Assembly (NCBI RefSeq): GCF_901933205.1 | Contig: NC_044582.1 | Span: 15,233,820-15,297,819 of the forward strand | Direction: 5' to 3' | Length of the DNA: 64,000 bases | From: Camarhynchus parvulus | Lineage: Eukaryota > Chordata > Aves > Passeriformes > Thraupidae | In this document: positions 26,018-39,320 of the stretch, piece after piece | Layout: the number at the start of each line of letters is the position of its first letter | How positions within the stretch are numbered: the first letter of the stretch is position 1 | Translations under genes and position numbers: made by a program | Notes under the pieces: generated by a model | Told to the model about the DNA's origin: nothing | The model's input: the letters and a program-made list of their open reading frames with translations, nothing else | Databases searched by the model: none

Positions 26018-28538
26018 TGTTCTCCACATGCTTCTTCACATGTTCTCCACCCACTGTGCTCTCCAGATGCTTCCTCTTGCATTGCTCCTCCCTGTCCTCT
26101 CACAAGCGTCCAGCAGGAGGGGATGCTCCCTGGACTGCAGTGCTGTGGTGGCTCTGGTTGCCATGACACGTAGCTGAGGGGTTTGGTTTCCTCTCTTCTT
26201 TCTCCCTGTCCCTGGCTCTGCCTCTGTGAGTGCCCCACACATGGAAGCAGGGATGTGTGCCTGTGCTGCCAGAGATCACAGAGCTGTTGAGACTCGATGT
26301 TTTTCCCAGCCCCTCTGCTGCTCTCTGTTTGTTTTTGTGTAACCAGAAGCCATTGAAGCCTGATGTATTAATATATAATCCCTACACTGGGAAGCAGCAA
26401 GGTCTCCCCTCCTGCTGCTCGTGGAGTACCTTTACATCTTCCCTGCATCCCAAGGAGGGGTTGAGGAAAAAACAGCAAAGGCTCAGGAAGGAGTCTGCTC
26501 TTTTTCCTTCCCATCAAGCACAGCTGCCTGCATGTGTGAGGTCTCACAAGGGGTGTGAGCCAAGCCTTATCCTCATCCAAACCCTCAATTAAGGAAGGAG
26601 TGAGCAGCGAGCGTTGGTGAGCACCAGAACCACACCAAAGCCCAGAGCTGTCAGTGTGGCTGTCCACAGCAAGCTCCCAGGAGCTCTCCACTCATATTTA
26701 GAAAACAAGGGCAAACACCCAAAACAAACCCCTGAGCCCAAATTTCTGATTAAATAGCGGTAAAGTGCACACAATCCAAACTGCTGCGTGCCAAGAAACC
26801 TGGAAGGTGGGCAGTCTCTGGGAAGCCCCAGATGCAAGAGTGTTCCCTGCTCTCAGGCAGGAGAAGGAAGAGGAGCTCCTGCAGGAGCAGCTGTTTGGGG
26901 CCAGAGAAGGCATCCAAACAGAGAACACCCAGGAGACAGAGCCTGGAGCAGCAGCATGCAGTGCTCACCCTCACCAGCACCTGATGGCTCCATTTCACCT
27001 CTTTGGGTGACTTCCTGCTAACTTCCTCAGAGTTTTAACAGCCCAGAGGTAAGTGCCATACCAAATCAGGGTTTGCAACAGACCAAAACCTTCTTTCCAA
27101 AGTTCCAGGAGCTCCTGGGGTACAGCAGGGGCTCAGTATAGAGCTGACCTGCACAGAGAGGAGAAGACATTTTCAAGTGCAACTTCCACATATTCAGTTA
27201 TCACCCACCCAGTGCTGAGCCACGTGATGGAAGGGAGGGAGGGACAGGGGCATGCACAGTGCCCTGGGTATCTGTCTGGCTTTATCTCTTTGGGGAAGGG
27301 CAATCCCAACTCTGCCTCTGTGCTCTGCATCGCTGAATTCCCACAGCAGCGGGGTCAGACACATCTGTCTCACAAAGGAGAATTAAACTAGGTTACCAAT
27401 TTAAAAATACACTCATCCTGTTAAAGAAAGTAAGTAAACACCCTCCACTGAGTGATTGATGTGTTGGGAAGTTACACAGCCTAATGAAGAGCACTATGAG
27501 TTGTTGGCATCATTACATTTGCTGTGACCTTAAAAAGGAATAGCTCCAGTTGTCTTTGGAGTACAGCTTTGTATGTTCTTGGATTTCTAATACTAACAGG
27601 AGCACAAAATCCTGCACTGATTAAAATCATTCCAGCTTTTGCTTCTACACCAAGGAAAGAGTGAGAATGGATTGTATTACAAGCATTTTGACAGAAAAAA
27701 ATATTTGCTTTCACAGAGGGAGATACAATGTGTCAGTCCTCCAGTCAGGGAGCAGACAGGCAGCTTCCACTCCAGCACCATTTCAGCAAAGTCTGGTTTG
27801 GCTCTATTACACATTTCACAGCGTGTGAGCCCAGGCCCTGGGCAAACACCTCCAAAAGCCCCTTGGCAGATCCTCCTGGTGCAAATGGAATGGGTCAGGC
27901 AGGGCAGAGCAGGCAGGACTGGAAGTTTAAAAAGTTCTGTGCTTGCAGCACGGCCCAGGAGGATCTCATCCACCACGGGCAGTCATGAGCCACACACGAG
28001 GCTGCTCTGGAGGGGCTGTGCAGCAGCAGAGACTGCCCTGGATGCCCTCAGTTGTGCTGGGAAGTTTTCTCTAAAACCTGCTTTTCCCAGCTTTCTAAAA
28101 ATCATCCTACCTTTACTATTTCTCACATCAGTGGGTTTGTCCTTCCTCCTGGTACCATCTCTATGGTGTCCCACAGGGAAAAAGGGGATTGCTGAGAGTT
28201 TCCCACACTTAAGCCAACTCCTTAAGCATCCCCAGCCCAGTTTCCTGAGACATTTCTCATTCCATAACCAGCAAAAATTGTTGGGCTTGTGACTCACATT
28301 ACCAGAAATTTCCCTGTGCAGCCATGCCTATGTGAACATGGGTTACTTACCCTCCCTGGTCTGAGAACATTTAGCAACACGGCTGCTGTGAAAACAAATT
28401 AGGTCCAGCAAAACCCGTTTCAGAGACAGCAGCAAATTCCAATTGCATTTCCATTTCTGCAGAAAGGCTGAGGGTGGTTATTGTGCATCCAACGTCAGTG
28501 TTCAACTATAGGTGACTAATTATACCAGAAATGGAACA
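26018..28538. other. Intergenic, no recognisable element
   Basis: This is unique, relatively GC-rich sequence. The longest open frame of the window (27639-28292, 217 codons) lies here; it shows no known domain, and overlapping frames on both strands are similarly open. Confidence 0.5.
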
Positions 28539-28600
28539 AAGTCAATACATTTCCAACTCCATTGGCTTCCAGTTGAGGCTTTACTAAACAAAAAAAAGAA
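28539..28600 (+). mobile_element. Possible ancient L2/CR1-like LINE scrap
   Basis: One frame reads HFQLHWLPV followed by EALL. This resembles the conserved QLHWLPV motif near the C-terminus of L2/CR1-group reverse transcriptases. The match is only about nine residues long, so it is tentative. Confidence 0.3.
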
Positions 28601-29578
28601 GAAAAATAAAGATGAGGCTTGCCTGTTTGAGATTGAACTAGAAGATTTAAATGCACATTTTCAGACTTTATACCATTCTTTCATATTTAATCTTTCTGTT
28701 TCCAGTGTTTTTATAAGCTTTCAAGTGATCACAATGCCTGAGTCTTCAGATACTCATTTGTTTGGGAAAATATATGGGAAGATTTCAGGAAAGAGAAAGT
28801 TAGGTTTCACCTGCTTTCTCCTAGAGAAGAAAACAATATTATAACTAAATGTATTTATAGAAGAGTGTCTGGCAAAGCATATTTCTGCTGTTGTTGAGAA
28901 CACGTTGATCTTTTCCCTCTTTTATTATATTATCTAGAAAATGAATTATTTCCCTCATCCATTGTTTTTAACAAAATGTTTTTGTTTCTATCAATATGAA
29001 ATGTCAGACTGAAACATGCAGCTATTTGCTTTGGAGTAAGCACAATATTACCCACAGCTCCATTCAAAGCACCAAAGAACATAATAATGTTAACTATAAT
29101 TAGATTATTTTCCAGAGAGTTAGAAAAATTCATTGTAGAGCAGGGGTTTTCATAAGGAAACAGAAAGACTTACTTTATCAAATAGCTCTGCACAAAATAA
29201 TTTTGGAGCATTAACTCCCTTTTGTGCCTTGGCTTTAATTATTGTCTTTTTGGCTTGGTAATGTGTGGATTCCAATTATCACATTTTAACAACATAATAG
29301 ATGACTCAACAGACAAATGTGTTTTCAGACTACAGAATTATCTTATCCCACTGCTGCTCCAAACCTGCTTTACCCACAGCACATATCACAGCTATTCTCA
29401 AGGACAACCCCTTACCTTCTGCACAGCCCAGTAGCACCAGATGCAGATTTCCACCACAGAAATATTTCCTTTCTGTGCCATGCACGGCATCCTGGCCAGA
29501 ATCTCTCAGGGGTCAGCATTTCACTCCTTCCCTGGACAAGGATGGCACAACACTCTTGCTAAAACAGCTCTCCCTCAG
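28601..29578. other. Intergenic, no recognisable element
   Basis: This is AT-rich unique sequence. Its last six bases (CCTCAG, 29573-29578) are the 5' target-site duplication of the adjacent LTR. Confidence 0.6.
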
Positions 29579-29968
29579 TGTCGCAGGCATCTGTTCATGT
29601 AAAATCCTTCCCTTAGGATTTTTTCTTCCTGAGAAGCTGAGAGGCCTCAGGGACAAGATGTAAACATTGATTGTCTGCTGCTGTGGAATGCATCAGGTAG
29701 ATTTTTGATTAGCCCATCTTGGATGTTTATAATTAATGGCCAGTCAAAGCCCAGCTGTCTTGGACAGAGTCTGAGACAGCTGCCTTTTTGTTATCACTCT
29801 TTCCTTTCTATTCTTAGCTTAGCCTGCCTTCTGAGAACCTTTTCTTCTATTCTTTTAGTGTAGTTTTAATGTAATACATATCATAAAATAATAAATCAAG
29901 CCTTCTGAAATATAGAGTCAAATTCTCATCTCTTCCCTCATCCAAAGACCGCTGTGACTACCATCACA
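29579..29968 (+). mobile_element. Solo LTR of an endogenous retrovirus
   Basis: The element starts TGTCGCAGG and ends CATCACA (TG...CA), is 390 bp long, and is flanked on both sides by CCTCAG (29573-29578 and 29969-29974), a 6-bp target-site duplication. Internally it has GAGAAGCTGAGAGGCCTCAG, GCTGTGGAATGCA, an AATTAATGGCCAGTCA block, a TTCTATTCTTAGCTTAGCC block, an AATAAA at 29890-29895 and a GAGTCAAATTCTCATCTC tail. These are landmarks of a widespread songbird LTR family. No internal retroviral sequence adjoins it, so it is a solo LTR, presumably left by LTR-LTR recombination. A 6-bp duplication is typical of class II (ERVK-like) integrases, but the family assignment is inferred. Confidence 0.92.
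29890..29895 (+). promoter_or_regulatory. LTR polyadenylation signal AATAAA
   Basis: This is the canonical hexamer in the 3' third of the solo LTR, in the expected place for the R/U5 boundary. It could still act as a + strand polyadenylation signal. Confidence 0.6.
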
Positions 29969-30002
29969 CCTCAGCATGGTGCTGCAGGCTTAAAAACATC
30001 TC

Positions 30003-30039
30003 AAGAGACATTACAAAGAATCTGAAGAGACATTACAAA
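30003..30039. repeat. 16-bp direct repeat, 21-bp period
   Basis: AAGAGACATTACAAAG occurs at 30003-30018 and 30024-30039, just outside the solo LTR. It is a small local duplication. Confidence 0.8.
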
Positions 30040-31587
30040 GGTGCACCTTCCTGACACAAAGCAGGCAGGCCATCCCAAGGAATCATATCACCAATTTCAT
30101 CAGTTATTTCTGAGCAAGCAGGTGATAGTGGCTTAAATTCTTTTATTCCAGGAAGTCTCTGTAATTGTTTGTTGTGTTTTCCTACACCTGAGGTCTGTGT
30201 CCTAATGCATGTTTCTTGGACAACTCATCTGGCAGCTGGATCAGAGACTGAAGCCTCTATTGACCTGTTTGGTAGGAAGTCAGTGCTGATCATCATTGTA
30301 TCTGACAAGGTTTAAGAAAACCCAGATAAACAGAAGCTGATAAACTACTTGCTGCTGTACATCTGGCACTTATGGACTTACAGGATTTATAGAGGCTGTT
30401 TCATCTCCGGTATTCTTGGAAATTAGAAGAAACTCAGGAAGCCTTGAAATGTAAGATTTAACACAACTTCAGCACTAAATTGAAGGACTCTGCACAGCTC
30501 AATGCCCATTTTGCTGAAAAGGAAGCAAACCCTTTTTTTGTGAACTATAATTATTTCCTGTCATAAGACCTTTTAATTTTCAAAAATCCCTAAGGTATGG
30601 CGTTACCTATGGGAAAACCTGTCACTCTGGTTCTGCACAGCTAGTCTAGAAATCAAGATATAAGCACTGGTGTGCTTTATCTCACATCCAGCTGGACATT
30701 GCAGCTGAATCAAATTCCTCAGTATTGGCCCGGGTCCCCAAATAAAAATCTTTTCAGTTCTTCTCTACCCCCATGTGTTTTCACTCTCCATGAACACTGA
30801 AAGGCTCAATCTCACACCTTTATGGCTTGCAGGAAGAGAATTTTAAGGGAGAAAACACTAAATATTGAGCCCTAGGGTTGTGCATCCAGCTGGGTGGCTC
30901 CTGAGGGTAAAAAAAAAGGGAGAGGAAATTTCAAAATCTTTAAGTCAGACCAGAAGATAAAACTAAGTCTAAACCAGGAATTAATTCAAGAAGCTCATCA
31001 ACACTCTTGACCTCCAGCACAGGTGAGAGTAGTTTTGCAAGGTCTCTGGGGAAAAGGCTCCATGTGCCCATGTGGGTCAGTGCATCCCTATTCAGCTGTC
31101 CAGTGCTACACCATCAGCTACTGAAACATCTGCCAGCTCTCTTTGTTCAAAGGGATGAGGAAATTGGTGACAAACCTGATTAGCAATGGCCCCTGGTTTG
31201 GAAAAGGTGTTCAATGGTCTCCACTGACACATTTCATATCCCTCCCTAGCAGTGACACTGCTCACAGCAGAGGAAACTGCCCCAAGCCATGGGACCAGCA
31301 CTGAATGCCACCTCACTGAATTTACCTGAACTCCAGGCTGCTCGTGGAGATCTTCCTTTCTCAGTGGATGAGGCCCAAATCAGCTTGCCTTGCAGGACTT
31401 CTGCCCAAGTTTCTGTGGCTGCAGATTTGTGAACAAATCTGCATCAGAGAGAGCTGAGAGCAGCAGGAACTGTAATGACGCTACCGCTGGCAGTGAGCTA
31501 ATTTTCATGTGTCAGCACTGGGATTCACAGCAGCACTGGTGTGGAAATTGGATTAGTAGCTCCAACTAAAAAGAGGTTAAGCCATTA
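30040..31587. other. Intergenic, no recognisable element
   Basis: This is unique sequence. I see nothing I can name. Confidence 0.6.
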
Positions 31588-31635
31588 TAAAGTCAGTGGG
31601 AGGTTCTGATTGACCTCAGTGGGCTTTGGATCAAC
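31588..31635 (+). repeat. Dispersed self-complementary repeat, copy 1
   Basis: It contains AAGTCAGTGGGAGG, then TTGACCTCAGTGGGCTTTGG. A matching arrangement occurs at 45049-45105. Sequences of this shape (a short inverted pair around CAATGGG/CCCATTG) are, from memory, common in bird and reptile DNA. I cannot name the family. Confidence 0.45.
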
Positions 31636-34600
31636 TCCCAGGAAGAATATGGCCAAACTAGACCGTGTTACCACAAAATATTGTTCCTAGACGACTTCCT
31701 TGCCGATGACAGAAGGGGTTCTAGTGAACAGCTTTCTAATGGAGAGCTTGGGCCACTGGGAGGATTGTCTGGCTGCTTTTTGAAGGCAGCTTCTTGAGCT
31801 GCTGGCTCTTGAAAGCAAGGGCCAGACACGGAGCAGACAGTTTGGTCTAGTCCAATCTTCCTTTTACTGTGACCTAGTCAACCCTAGGGATTATTATCCA
31901 CATTTTCTCACAGTTGTTTTCCCTGTCCTGAAGTCTCTGGGCAGGACTTCAAGAGAGTGGAGAGCTGGAGGGTTTTGTGAGCACTAAGCAAAGTCTCCTC
32001 CCTGCTTCTTCTACCCTTGCTGTCAGAGCAGAACATGATGCCATTTGTTGAGATGAACAAATGGAAACTGCCACCTAAACTTTTGGACAGCTGTTACTTT
32101 TAGGAAAAAGAAATAAGTACAGCAAATATATCAACCTGAACCTTGACTTTCATTTTCCAAACCTGTTCATTAACTGTGGGGGAAAAAATATGTTTTATGG
32201 GCCCCAGATACCCTCACTGCTCACACTGTACAGAAAAGAAAGACATGGTCCAAAGGCTGCCATTAAATGTTCCTCATGATTGCTTGTTGTTAGAAGGGAG
32301 CTGCAGCTATGCTAATACAGTGTGCTCTCTACAAAAAACCCTGTAATTGGGACAAGGCAGCCACAAAGCTTCCTGCAGCTGGCAGGAATTGTGACTGTTC
32401 TGCTCAGCTTTAATCATGGCTTTTAAAGCAGATCAGTAACAGCAACAATTAGCCTTTTAGATTGGTCTCAGAAATTACCATTTTTAAAATATGGTGACTC
32501 TGCAGGCACAAACCCAAAAGCTCTGAGCTATGCATAAAACAAGCAGCCACACACTCTGCCTTGTTTTGTCACTTGTTTGGTTGCTCCTTTGTCTCTGCAG
32601 AATTGTGGTTCTAAAAAGCAGACAGGATCTTGTACAGATTCTCAAGAGGAAATAACTTTAGCCACCTCCTTTTCCTCAGTAAAGCCACCCTTCCAGACAG
32701 CTTCTGCTCTGAAGGAGTGTCTGGCACTCCGGCTGGGAATGAGGAAAGGGAGGCATGGCCATGTGTGACTGATGCCTGAAAAGGCTGCTGGTTCACACTC
32801 AGCAGAAAAACTTTGAATCTTTCTTAGTAGGGAAGGATTGGAACAAAGCCGTTCGGAATGGAGACATGAGAGAACAAAGAGGTGAAATGAACAGGAAAAC
32901 TTTCATTCCAGCCAAGATCCCCGTGGGGAGGACAAGGAAAGCAGTGTAGGAATAAGACCAAGCACCTCGTTAGAGCAGATGGTGGGGTGTGTAGCTGCTG
33001 TTGAGAGGGTCTTTCAGTGCACCTCCACCAACAGCAGCAGCCAGCCTGACAAGGCTGCCAGGAGCTTGTTTGGCTCATATCTGCCTCTGCTAAGCCACTC
33101 AGAAGTTTCTGTCTGCACAGCAAGGTTACTCATGACCCTCACATCTTTAGTGAGCCCTCTGTGTTAGCCACACAAGTCCTGGCATACAAAACCGGGTATC
33201 CCTATCTCAGATCTCTCTCCCTACTCTGTGTGGGATTACAAACGCCTCGTTCCTTCTTGGAGGGTTTCCCAGCACAGCAACACAAAGGAGCCTTTTCAAG
33301 TACAGATCTGGCCTTTGTGCCTCAGGGCTTAATTCTCTGATGCTGTGACTGCTTTGTACCACTGTGGCTTACAGAGTCTTTAAAGTACAAGTGTAAGTGC
33401 ACTTGGATGTGTCTCGGTGTCAGGTGGTAACAGGATGTTTCCTGCCTACCTCAAAGAGTGACGGAGCCGCGTTATCAACCAACACTTCCACTGGGCTTTG
33501 ATTTCCCTCACAAAAGCACTTCAGCACTGACACTCCTGGCTCCATCTCGCTGAAGCCTGCTGCAAACCCCACACGTGATCTCAGCAGTGCATCCCTGGCA
33601 GGCTGGTGTGCCAGCTACGGGCCAACTTCTTTATTCCCAAAACTTCATTACCTGTCTCACGAGCTGCAGGTGCCTCGGGCAGCAGAGGGTTTGGAAATGA
33701 AACACAGCATTGGATCTCGGTGGCAGACATGAGCAGTCCACAGTCTGCTCTGTGTTGTCCTACTTCTATGAAAACAACAGGAAAATGATGTTCCCTGAAC
33801 CAAGTTTTCCAAGCAATTCAATTATAAAATAGCCAAAGGATAAAATCCATATATATAAGAAATACTGAAAAAACTCGCAGCCCATGCAGCATATCCATGA
33901 AGAATTCTGATATTTCCTCGGTTTATTTCTGTCACAAAATTGTGAAATTTATAAAATCTTCATTTTTCAACACCATAATTTGTCTTTTTCTACACTCACT
34001 ATAGACCCATAGGAAGAAAAGAGTTGAAGCCTCAATTACAGGAGGCTTTCAAAGAAGCAAAGGAAAATCAGCTTTATGGAGCAATCCTGCATGAGGAATG
34101 ACGTGTAGCTGAGGCTGAGCCTTTCATCTCCATGGGCTGCAGGACATGTGGACAGCAGTGCAAAGTACCCACTTTGTGCTTCAAGCCTGTCATTCACCAC
34201 ATCTTCTCAATCAAATGCCATTGAAAGGTGGAAATGCTGATTTTGTCCATGATGGCTGATAATGGGTTTAACACCTCCCTGGGAAAGTGCAGTAGGAATT
34301 GGCAGGAATATAAACCTTATATTTCCTGAGGTCACACTTTGCTTTTAAATTGGGACTTTTTGCTGCTGTAAATAGGGTGAATGCTGAGCCAGAGCCATCA
34401 TTAAGGTTTGCATGTTCTGCACTTCCCATTACTTCGCTTGTCTACATCAAAATCTGCACATAGCAGAGACAGCAGGAGCCTGATAAACCAAATGCCTCTG
34501 AATGCAGTTTAACATTGGGCTTTCAATTATTCCCACTTTATGAAGTTAATCATTGAGGCAATGTGCATTAACAGGAAACCAAAAGGCACCTTCACCAAGG

Positions 34601-37600
34601 AGCATGGTACCAAGGACAAATGTTATTGGAATAACTGTGAATGATTCCCATTGTAAATAGCAAAGAAAAGGATAATGTGTTTATTTAAAATGCCAAAATG
34701 GCCTGCATTCCCATGCCATAACTTTAAGGGGCCAGAAAGCATATTTTTTAATGTATTTGTAGTCATTGACACTAGGATGGAGCATAAGAAAATGACTTAA
34801 TGCTCATCTTAGCCTTGCCCAGCTGACTCACCTCCTCCCTACTCACCAGCTCCCAAACATCACATCTGAAGCACACATCTCTTCACTGCTTTGTCTTCAC
34901 CCTCCATCTTCCTCCTCATTCTGTGCTATCTCCCAGAAATGCCAGCACCAAGCACTAACAGGAGCATTTTAGCAGCAAATTCAGGAACACTTGCCTGTAA
35001 CAAGAGCAGAGCCTCATTCAGAGCTGTATGGCCCTCGTGGATGTGCAGTTGCTGAAAATGTATCAAGTGGGTGCTGTTGCCTTGATGTTCTCTTTTTATG
35101 CCATTCAGCAAAATGTGCTTATTTAGATTCAAAATTCCTGCCCTTGGGAAAATGAAAAGCTTTTTTTCCATCCTTCCCATCCCAAAATAGAATGGAAAAC
35201 ATCTTAAAAAGTTGATTTTTTTAGCACAGGTTTCCAACCTGTTTTCAGGAATGAAATAATGTAGGTTGGTGCAACAACTGTCCTTGCTGGCTCACACAAG
35301 GTGAAGTTTTGTGTCTCATTTAGGCAGGTTTTGTTTCTCTGTGTTGCACAGAGGTTGTAGTGTTTGGTGGGAAATTATGTCCCTTAGATCATCAAGATCT
35401 CCTAAGTATGTTTTCTTTATCATGATTCAGGATTTATACACAGTCCTTGTCTAAACTTCACAAAGTTCTCTTCTCAGAAAACCTTTTTCTTTTTTCCCAG
35501 AAATAACTGATTAAAAATTTAACATCTTGTGAAAAATTCAAGAAAAACTGTTCCTTATAATTAAAATTTTAATTGATATCTGCTTGAACATGTTATCCAA
35601 TTCATTACTGAAATTCTATTCTTACTAAGCTTTTTTTAAATTAAAAAAAATGCAGGGTTTCATTAAAAGAAATGTGACATGTCTGAATATCTTCAAATGA
35701 AAATTATTTTGCATAATGAATTGTGTGGCATTCAAGCCAACCTCATTGTCTGCTCTCATCTCTGATAATGCCATGTGGTACAGACAGCCTCTCACATCCA
35801 TAGAAATTTAATATTTGACACCACTATTTTTAAAATTGCTGTATTAGCATGTAATGCAACTGAGTTTCATGAGGTTTCAGGATGAGGCTTATGGAATTGC
35901 CCAAGAGGATATTATGCATGGTATCAACAAATCAACCAACCTGCCCACAGCTTTAACTTCTTGCAGAGAGCAATACTTGGTGATAATGCCAACTCTAAAG
36001 AAAAATCGAGCAAAATTTTCTTCATCTGAATGTGGAAGCCACTTTATTAATGAAGAGTATTTAACTTGCTGCTTGAATGAAGGAAAATGTTTCATAAAAA
36101 TAGCTTGGAAAAAAGACAATTGCCTATTTCTTCCTAAGATGGTCTATAACTTCTAGGCAGTGTCCTGCTAATTGCAAAAAACCTGACGCATTCAAGTCAT
36201 AAATCAGCATTTCTCAGGGCAGCCAAAATAGCCTTTAAAATTCATTGGGGTAGGACTGCTTTATTGCAGTGCTGAAACCACAGTTTCTCACCAGCAGCCC
36301 CCTGTTCAATCCAAATATCTCTGCCAAGAGCTGGTAAGACAAAGAGGAAAGCTGGGGCGGAAAAGCAGGAAACGATGAAAGAAAGCTTTGCTGCAAATTA
36401 TATACAAAATGATTTTAAGTTCTCTCATTTCAAGTGTCTTTTGCCTGCACCACATCTCACAGTAACTCTTTCAGGAGGGGTGGGTTGTGCTGATCAGCCC
36501 TGACTCACTCCTTGCTCAGGCAACTTCCCAGGGGCAGCTTTCCCCACCAAGAGATGGGGAGGCTCCTTTAGGATTTCACACACTTTGCTTGAAACTGTAA
36601 TCAGGGCTTGACCACAGAGCTACGTGCAGAAGATAACTCTTTTGGGGACCTTCCTCCCTACTATGTTTTGCCTGATTCTGCCTGTCCCATCTCTGCTTTG
36701 ATTTATATTCCTTTTTCTTTCCTTAGTCAGACTCTCCCTACTGCACATCATCTCCCTGCATCATCTCCCTGATCGGGAGGAAAAAGTGATTATCCTGTGG
36801 CTCCCACTAATCCTCGTGTCCCATCACTTGAAAGGTTTTTTAGGGTGATGATTTCCAGCCTTCCTGAAATTGAGGGAAAATTAACAGTTAGAAACACCAG
36901 GATCTGTGTTCTGCTGATCTGACCCCAGGCAAAACACAGCTCTGGCTGGGGCTGTTTTACATCTGATCACAGCAGAAGAACAACTCCCACACAGCCTTAT
37001 TTGTACTTTTTTATCTCACTGTCCAGCTAAGTCAATCAATTGCTGCAAACCGTGCTGTGCTGCAGGGTGAAGAATAATAGAGAAATATCCAGCCAAACTG
37101 TACAAATGTTCCTCCTACTGGTGTGTGTGTGTGCTGGAACAGCAGCCCAGCCCCTGCTTGCCAGGTAATGCCACTGGTCCTTGACAAGGCTCTCTCAGCT
37201 CTTCCAGTTTCAGGGGGTAAAACATAACAAGAGCCATCATTCACCTCAGGAAGCATCCACGGAATAATTACTCCCTCCAAAACAATTATATCTGCAAAAC
37301 GCTCCTTTTCCTCTGAGGGAAAATCCTCGTGGAGGCTGTTCCCAATTAAGGTTAATATATGCCTCTAATTCTTCAGGAGAAGGGTTGTTCTGGTCCCCCA
37401 CTGGAACCACTCAGAAACTTTAATGGTCTTTGAGGCCAGCCCAGTGACAATGTGTCTTCATTAGTGGTAGGAGTGCTCCCTTGCTTCAGGTTTGTCTGAG
37501 GTTTGGATGCTTATCCATCACACTGTGGCATGCTGGGGACAAGAAATTGGACATAAACTTATGGCAAGAACTGGGATTTCCTACAATTTGGCCGCCCCTC

Positions 37601-37701
37601 ATGCCTGATTCAAGGGCTGCATGGAGGATGGTATTTTCAGTAACATTTGCTCTGGTGACACTGTTGGGATCAGTTCCTGCCTCCAGCTTCAGCGTGGCTG
37701 G
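31636..37701. other. Intergenic, no recognisable repeat or gene
   Basis: This 6-kb stretch contains no CR1 or LTR signature that I can see. A pyrimidine-rich block lies at about 34826-34930. Long AT-rich stretches with homeodomain-type cores (about 34310-34700 and 35560-35720) could include conserved non-coding elements, but nothing in a single sequence proves it. Open frames such as 34926-35237 (-) and 35854-36156 (+) have no recognisable domain. Confidence 0.55.
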
Positions 37702-37840
37702 GAAATCACAAAATCATGGGGTGGTTTTGGTTGGAAGAGACCTTAAAGCTCATCTCAGTGCAACCCACTGGGCAGGGACACCTTCCCATAGACCAGGGAG
37801 CTCCAAAATGGGGCTGGGCAGCTCAGCACTGGTTCTGGAC
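37702..37840 (-). mobile_element. CR1 LINE 3' end, reverse orientation
   Basis: It reads AATCACAAAATCATGGGGTG, then GGTTGGAAGAGACCTTAAAG, CTCATCTCAGTGCAACCCAC, GGGCAGGGACACCTTCCC and AGACCAGGGAGCTCC. This is the reverse complement of the CR1 tail with the 'GGAACTAGATGATCTTTAAGGTCC' end. It is truncated after about 140 bp. Confidence 0.93.
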
Positions 37841-39320
37841 ATACTCCAGTGGCCCCAGCTGTCAGCTGGTGCCCTCTGGGCCACCACTGGAGCAGCACAT
37901 TCTCCTGACTCATGTGCTCAATGAATTCATCTTCTGTTGAGTTTAGGGGGCTGGAACTGCCAAGGCAGGGGAAGGAAATGAATAATTATGCAGCAATCTT
38001 TCTTGCTTTATACCTCTGCAAAACAGCTTTGGGCTGATTTCTGTGTCAGTAACCCCACAACAACTACATCTAAGGTTCCTGGGAGGAGCAGGGATTTTGT
38101 TGGGTTTTTTTATATTGAATTATTGTTTAATGTCAGTGCCATATTAAGCAAACAAACTGCCACACAGCTACCCCACAGCAGAGTCACTCTTACCAATGCC
38201 TGGAAAATTTGAAGACAAATTCTCTCTGACTTTCATGGGCTCTTTTATCACCTTGTCCATGCTTTCATCACCCTGCTTATGTTTTCCTGTATATCCCATT
38301 ACTTTTTACAACAACCAGGGTGCAGTTGTTACTATTGAACACCATTCTTTCTCTCACACACAGACTGAGTTTTCTCCCTCTCCCTTCCATCATACAGTTG
38401 TCAATCTGTACTCTTACCCTGGTTTAGGTATTGTATAAGCTTTTCTTTCTATTTTCTATTATTCAGTAAATGACTCCTCTAGATTGAATCTGTGCTACAA
38501 AATCTCTGCAATGTGCTGGTACCTGAAGTTTCCCCTAATTATTCCAGTGCTGTGGTTTCCAAAGCTTTGCTCTCTTGCCATGGCTGTCTGTGCAGCATTG
38601 CACACAGGTCCCTTACAGGATGGCTTTTCTCAGCTCCTCCAGCAGAGCTGAGCTTCCTTCCAAAATATCCATGGTTTCTCTTGGCATCCAGGTGCCTGCA
38701 GCACATTATAATGAATGGGGGAAATAAGTCACTTGTAAGCTGCAAACAGATGAAGGGGCTGTGCCAGCCTTTAAATCACCAGAGCATCTAAATGTTTGTT
38801 AAAAACAATAATAAGCACCCTCTCATCAAATGTAGTACTCAAAAACCTATTGGATTTTAATCAAATGAGAACAAAGGCAGCACACAGTGACTCCCATTCA
38901 TCTCGAGGCGTCTTAATTCTGGCTCCAAATATTGCTGAAAGTGAGATGAATGGGAACTGCTGACACCACTGGCAGAGTCAGCTCTTGGCTCCTGATCACT
39001 CTTAAAGCAGCTCAGACTCTAATGCCCACCCATCACAGGGTTTTAAGGGAAAGCCTGCGCCTTGGAGTAATGAAGACTTCAACTTCTTAATATAAATATG
39101 CAGAATCGATCCCCCATCTTCCTCCACTCTTAGCAACAGCTTTGATGTGTGCCTCTGTCCAATATTCCATAATACCTACCTGGTAAGGGAGAACCACGAC
39201 CAGCCAGGAGGTGTTCCCAGGACAGGGCTCATCCTTGCTCTCTTCATGTCCTGGGCTTTACACTGGGTCTCTCTGCAGTTGGACAAGATGAACATTGTAG
39301 GGCCCTTCCAAGTGAACTCC
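37841..39320. other. Intergenic, no recognisable element
   Basis: This is unique sequence with nothing I can name. Confidence 0.6.

Noticed and set aside
27639..28292. Longest open frame (217 codons, + strand)
   Set aside because: No recognisable domain, no flanking splice or promoter signals, and overlapping frames on both strands are similarly open. The GC-richer composition explains it.
35261..35275. GTAGGTTGGTGCAAC, resembling a mariner terminal repeat
   Set aside because: Only about 13 bases match, no partner inverted repeat was found within reach and there is no TA target duplication. Probably coincidence.
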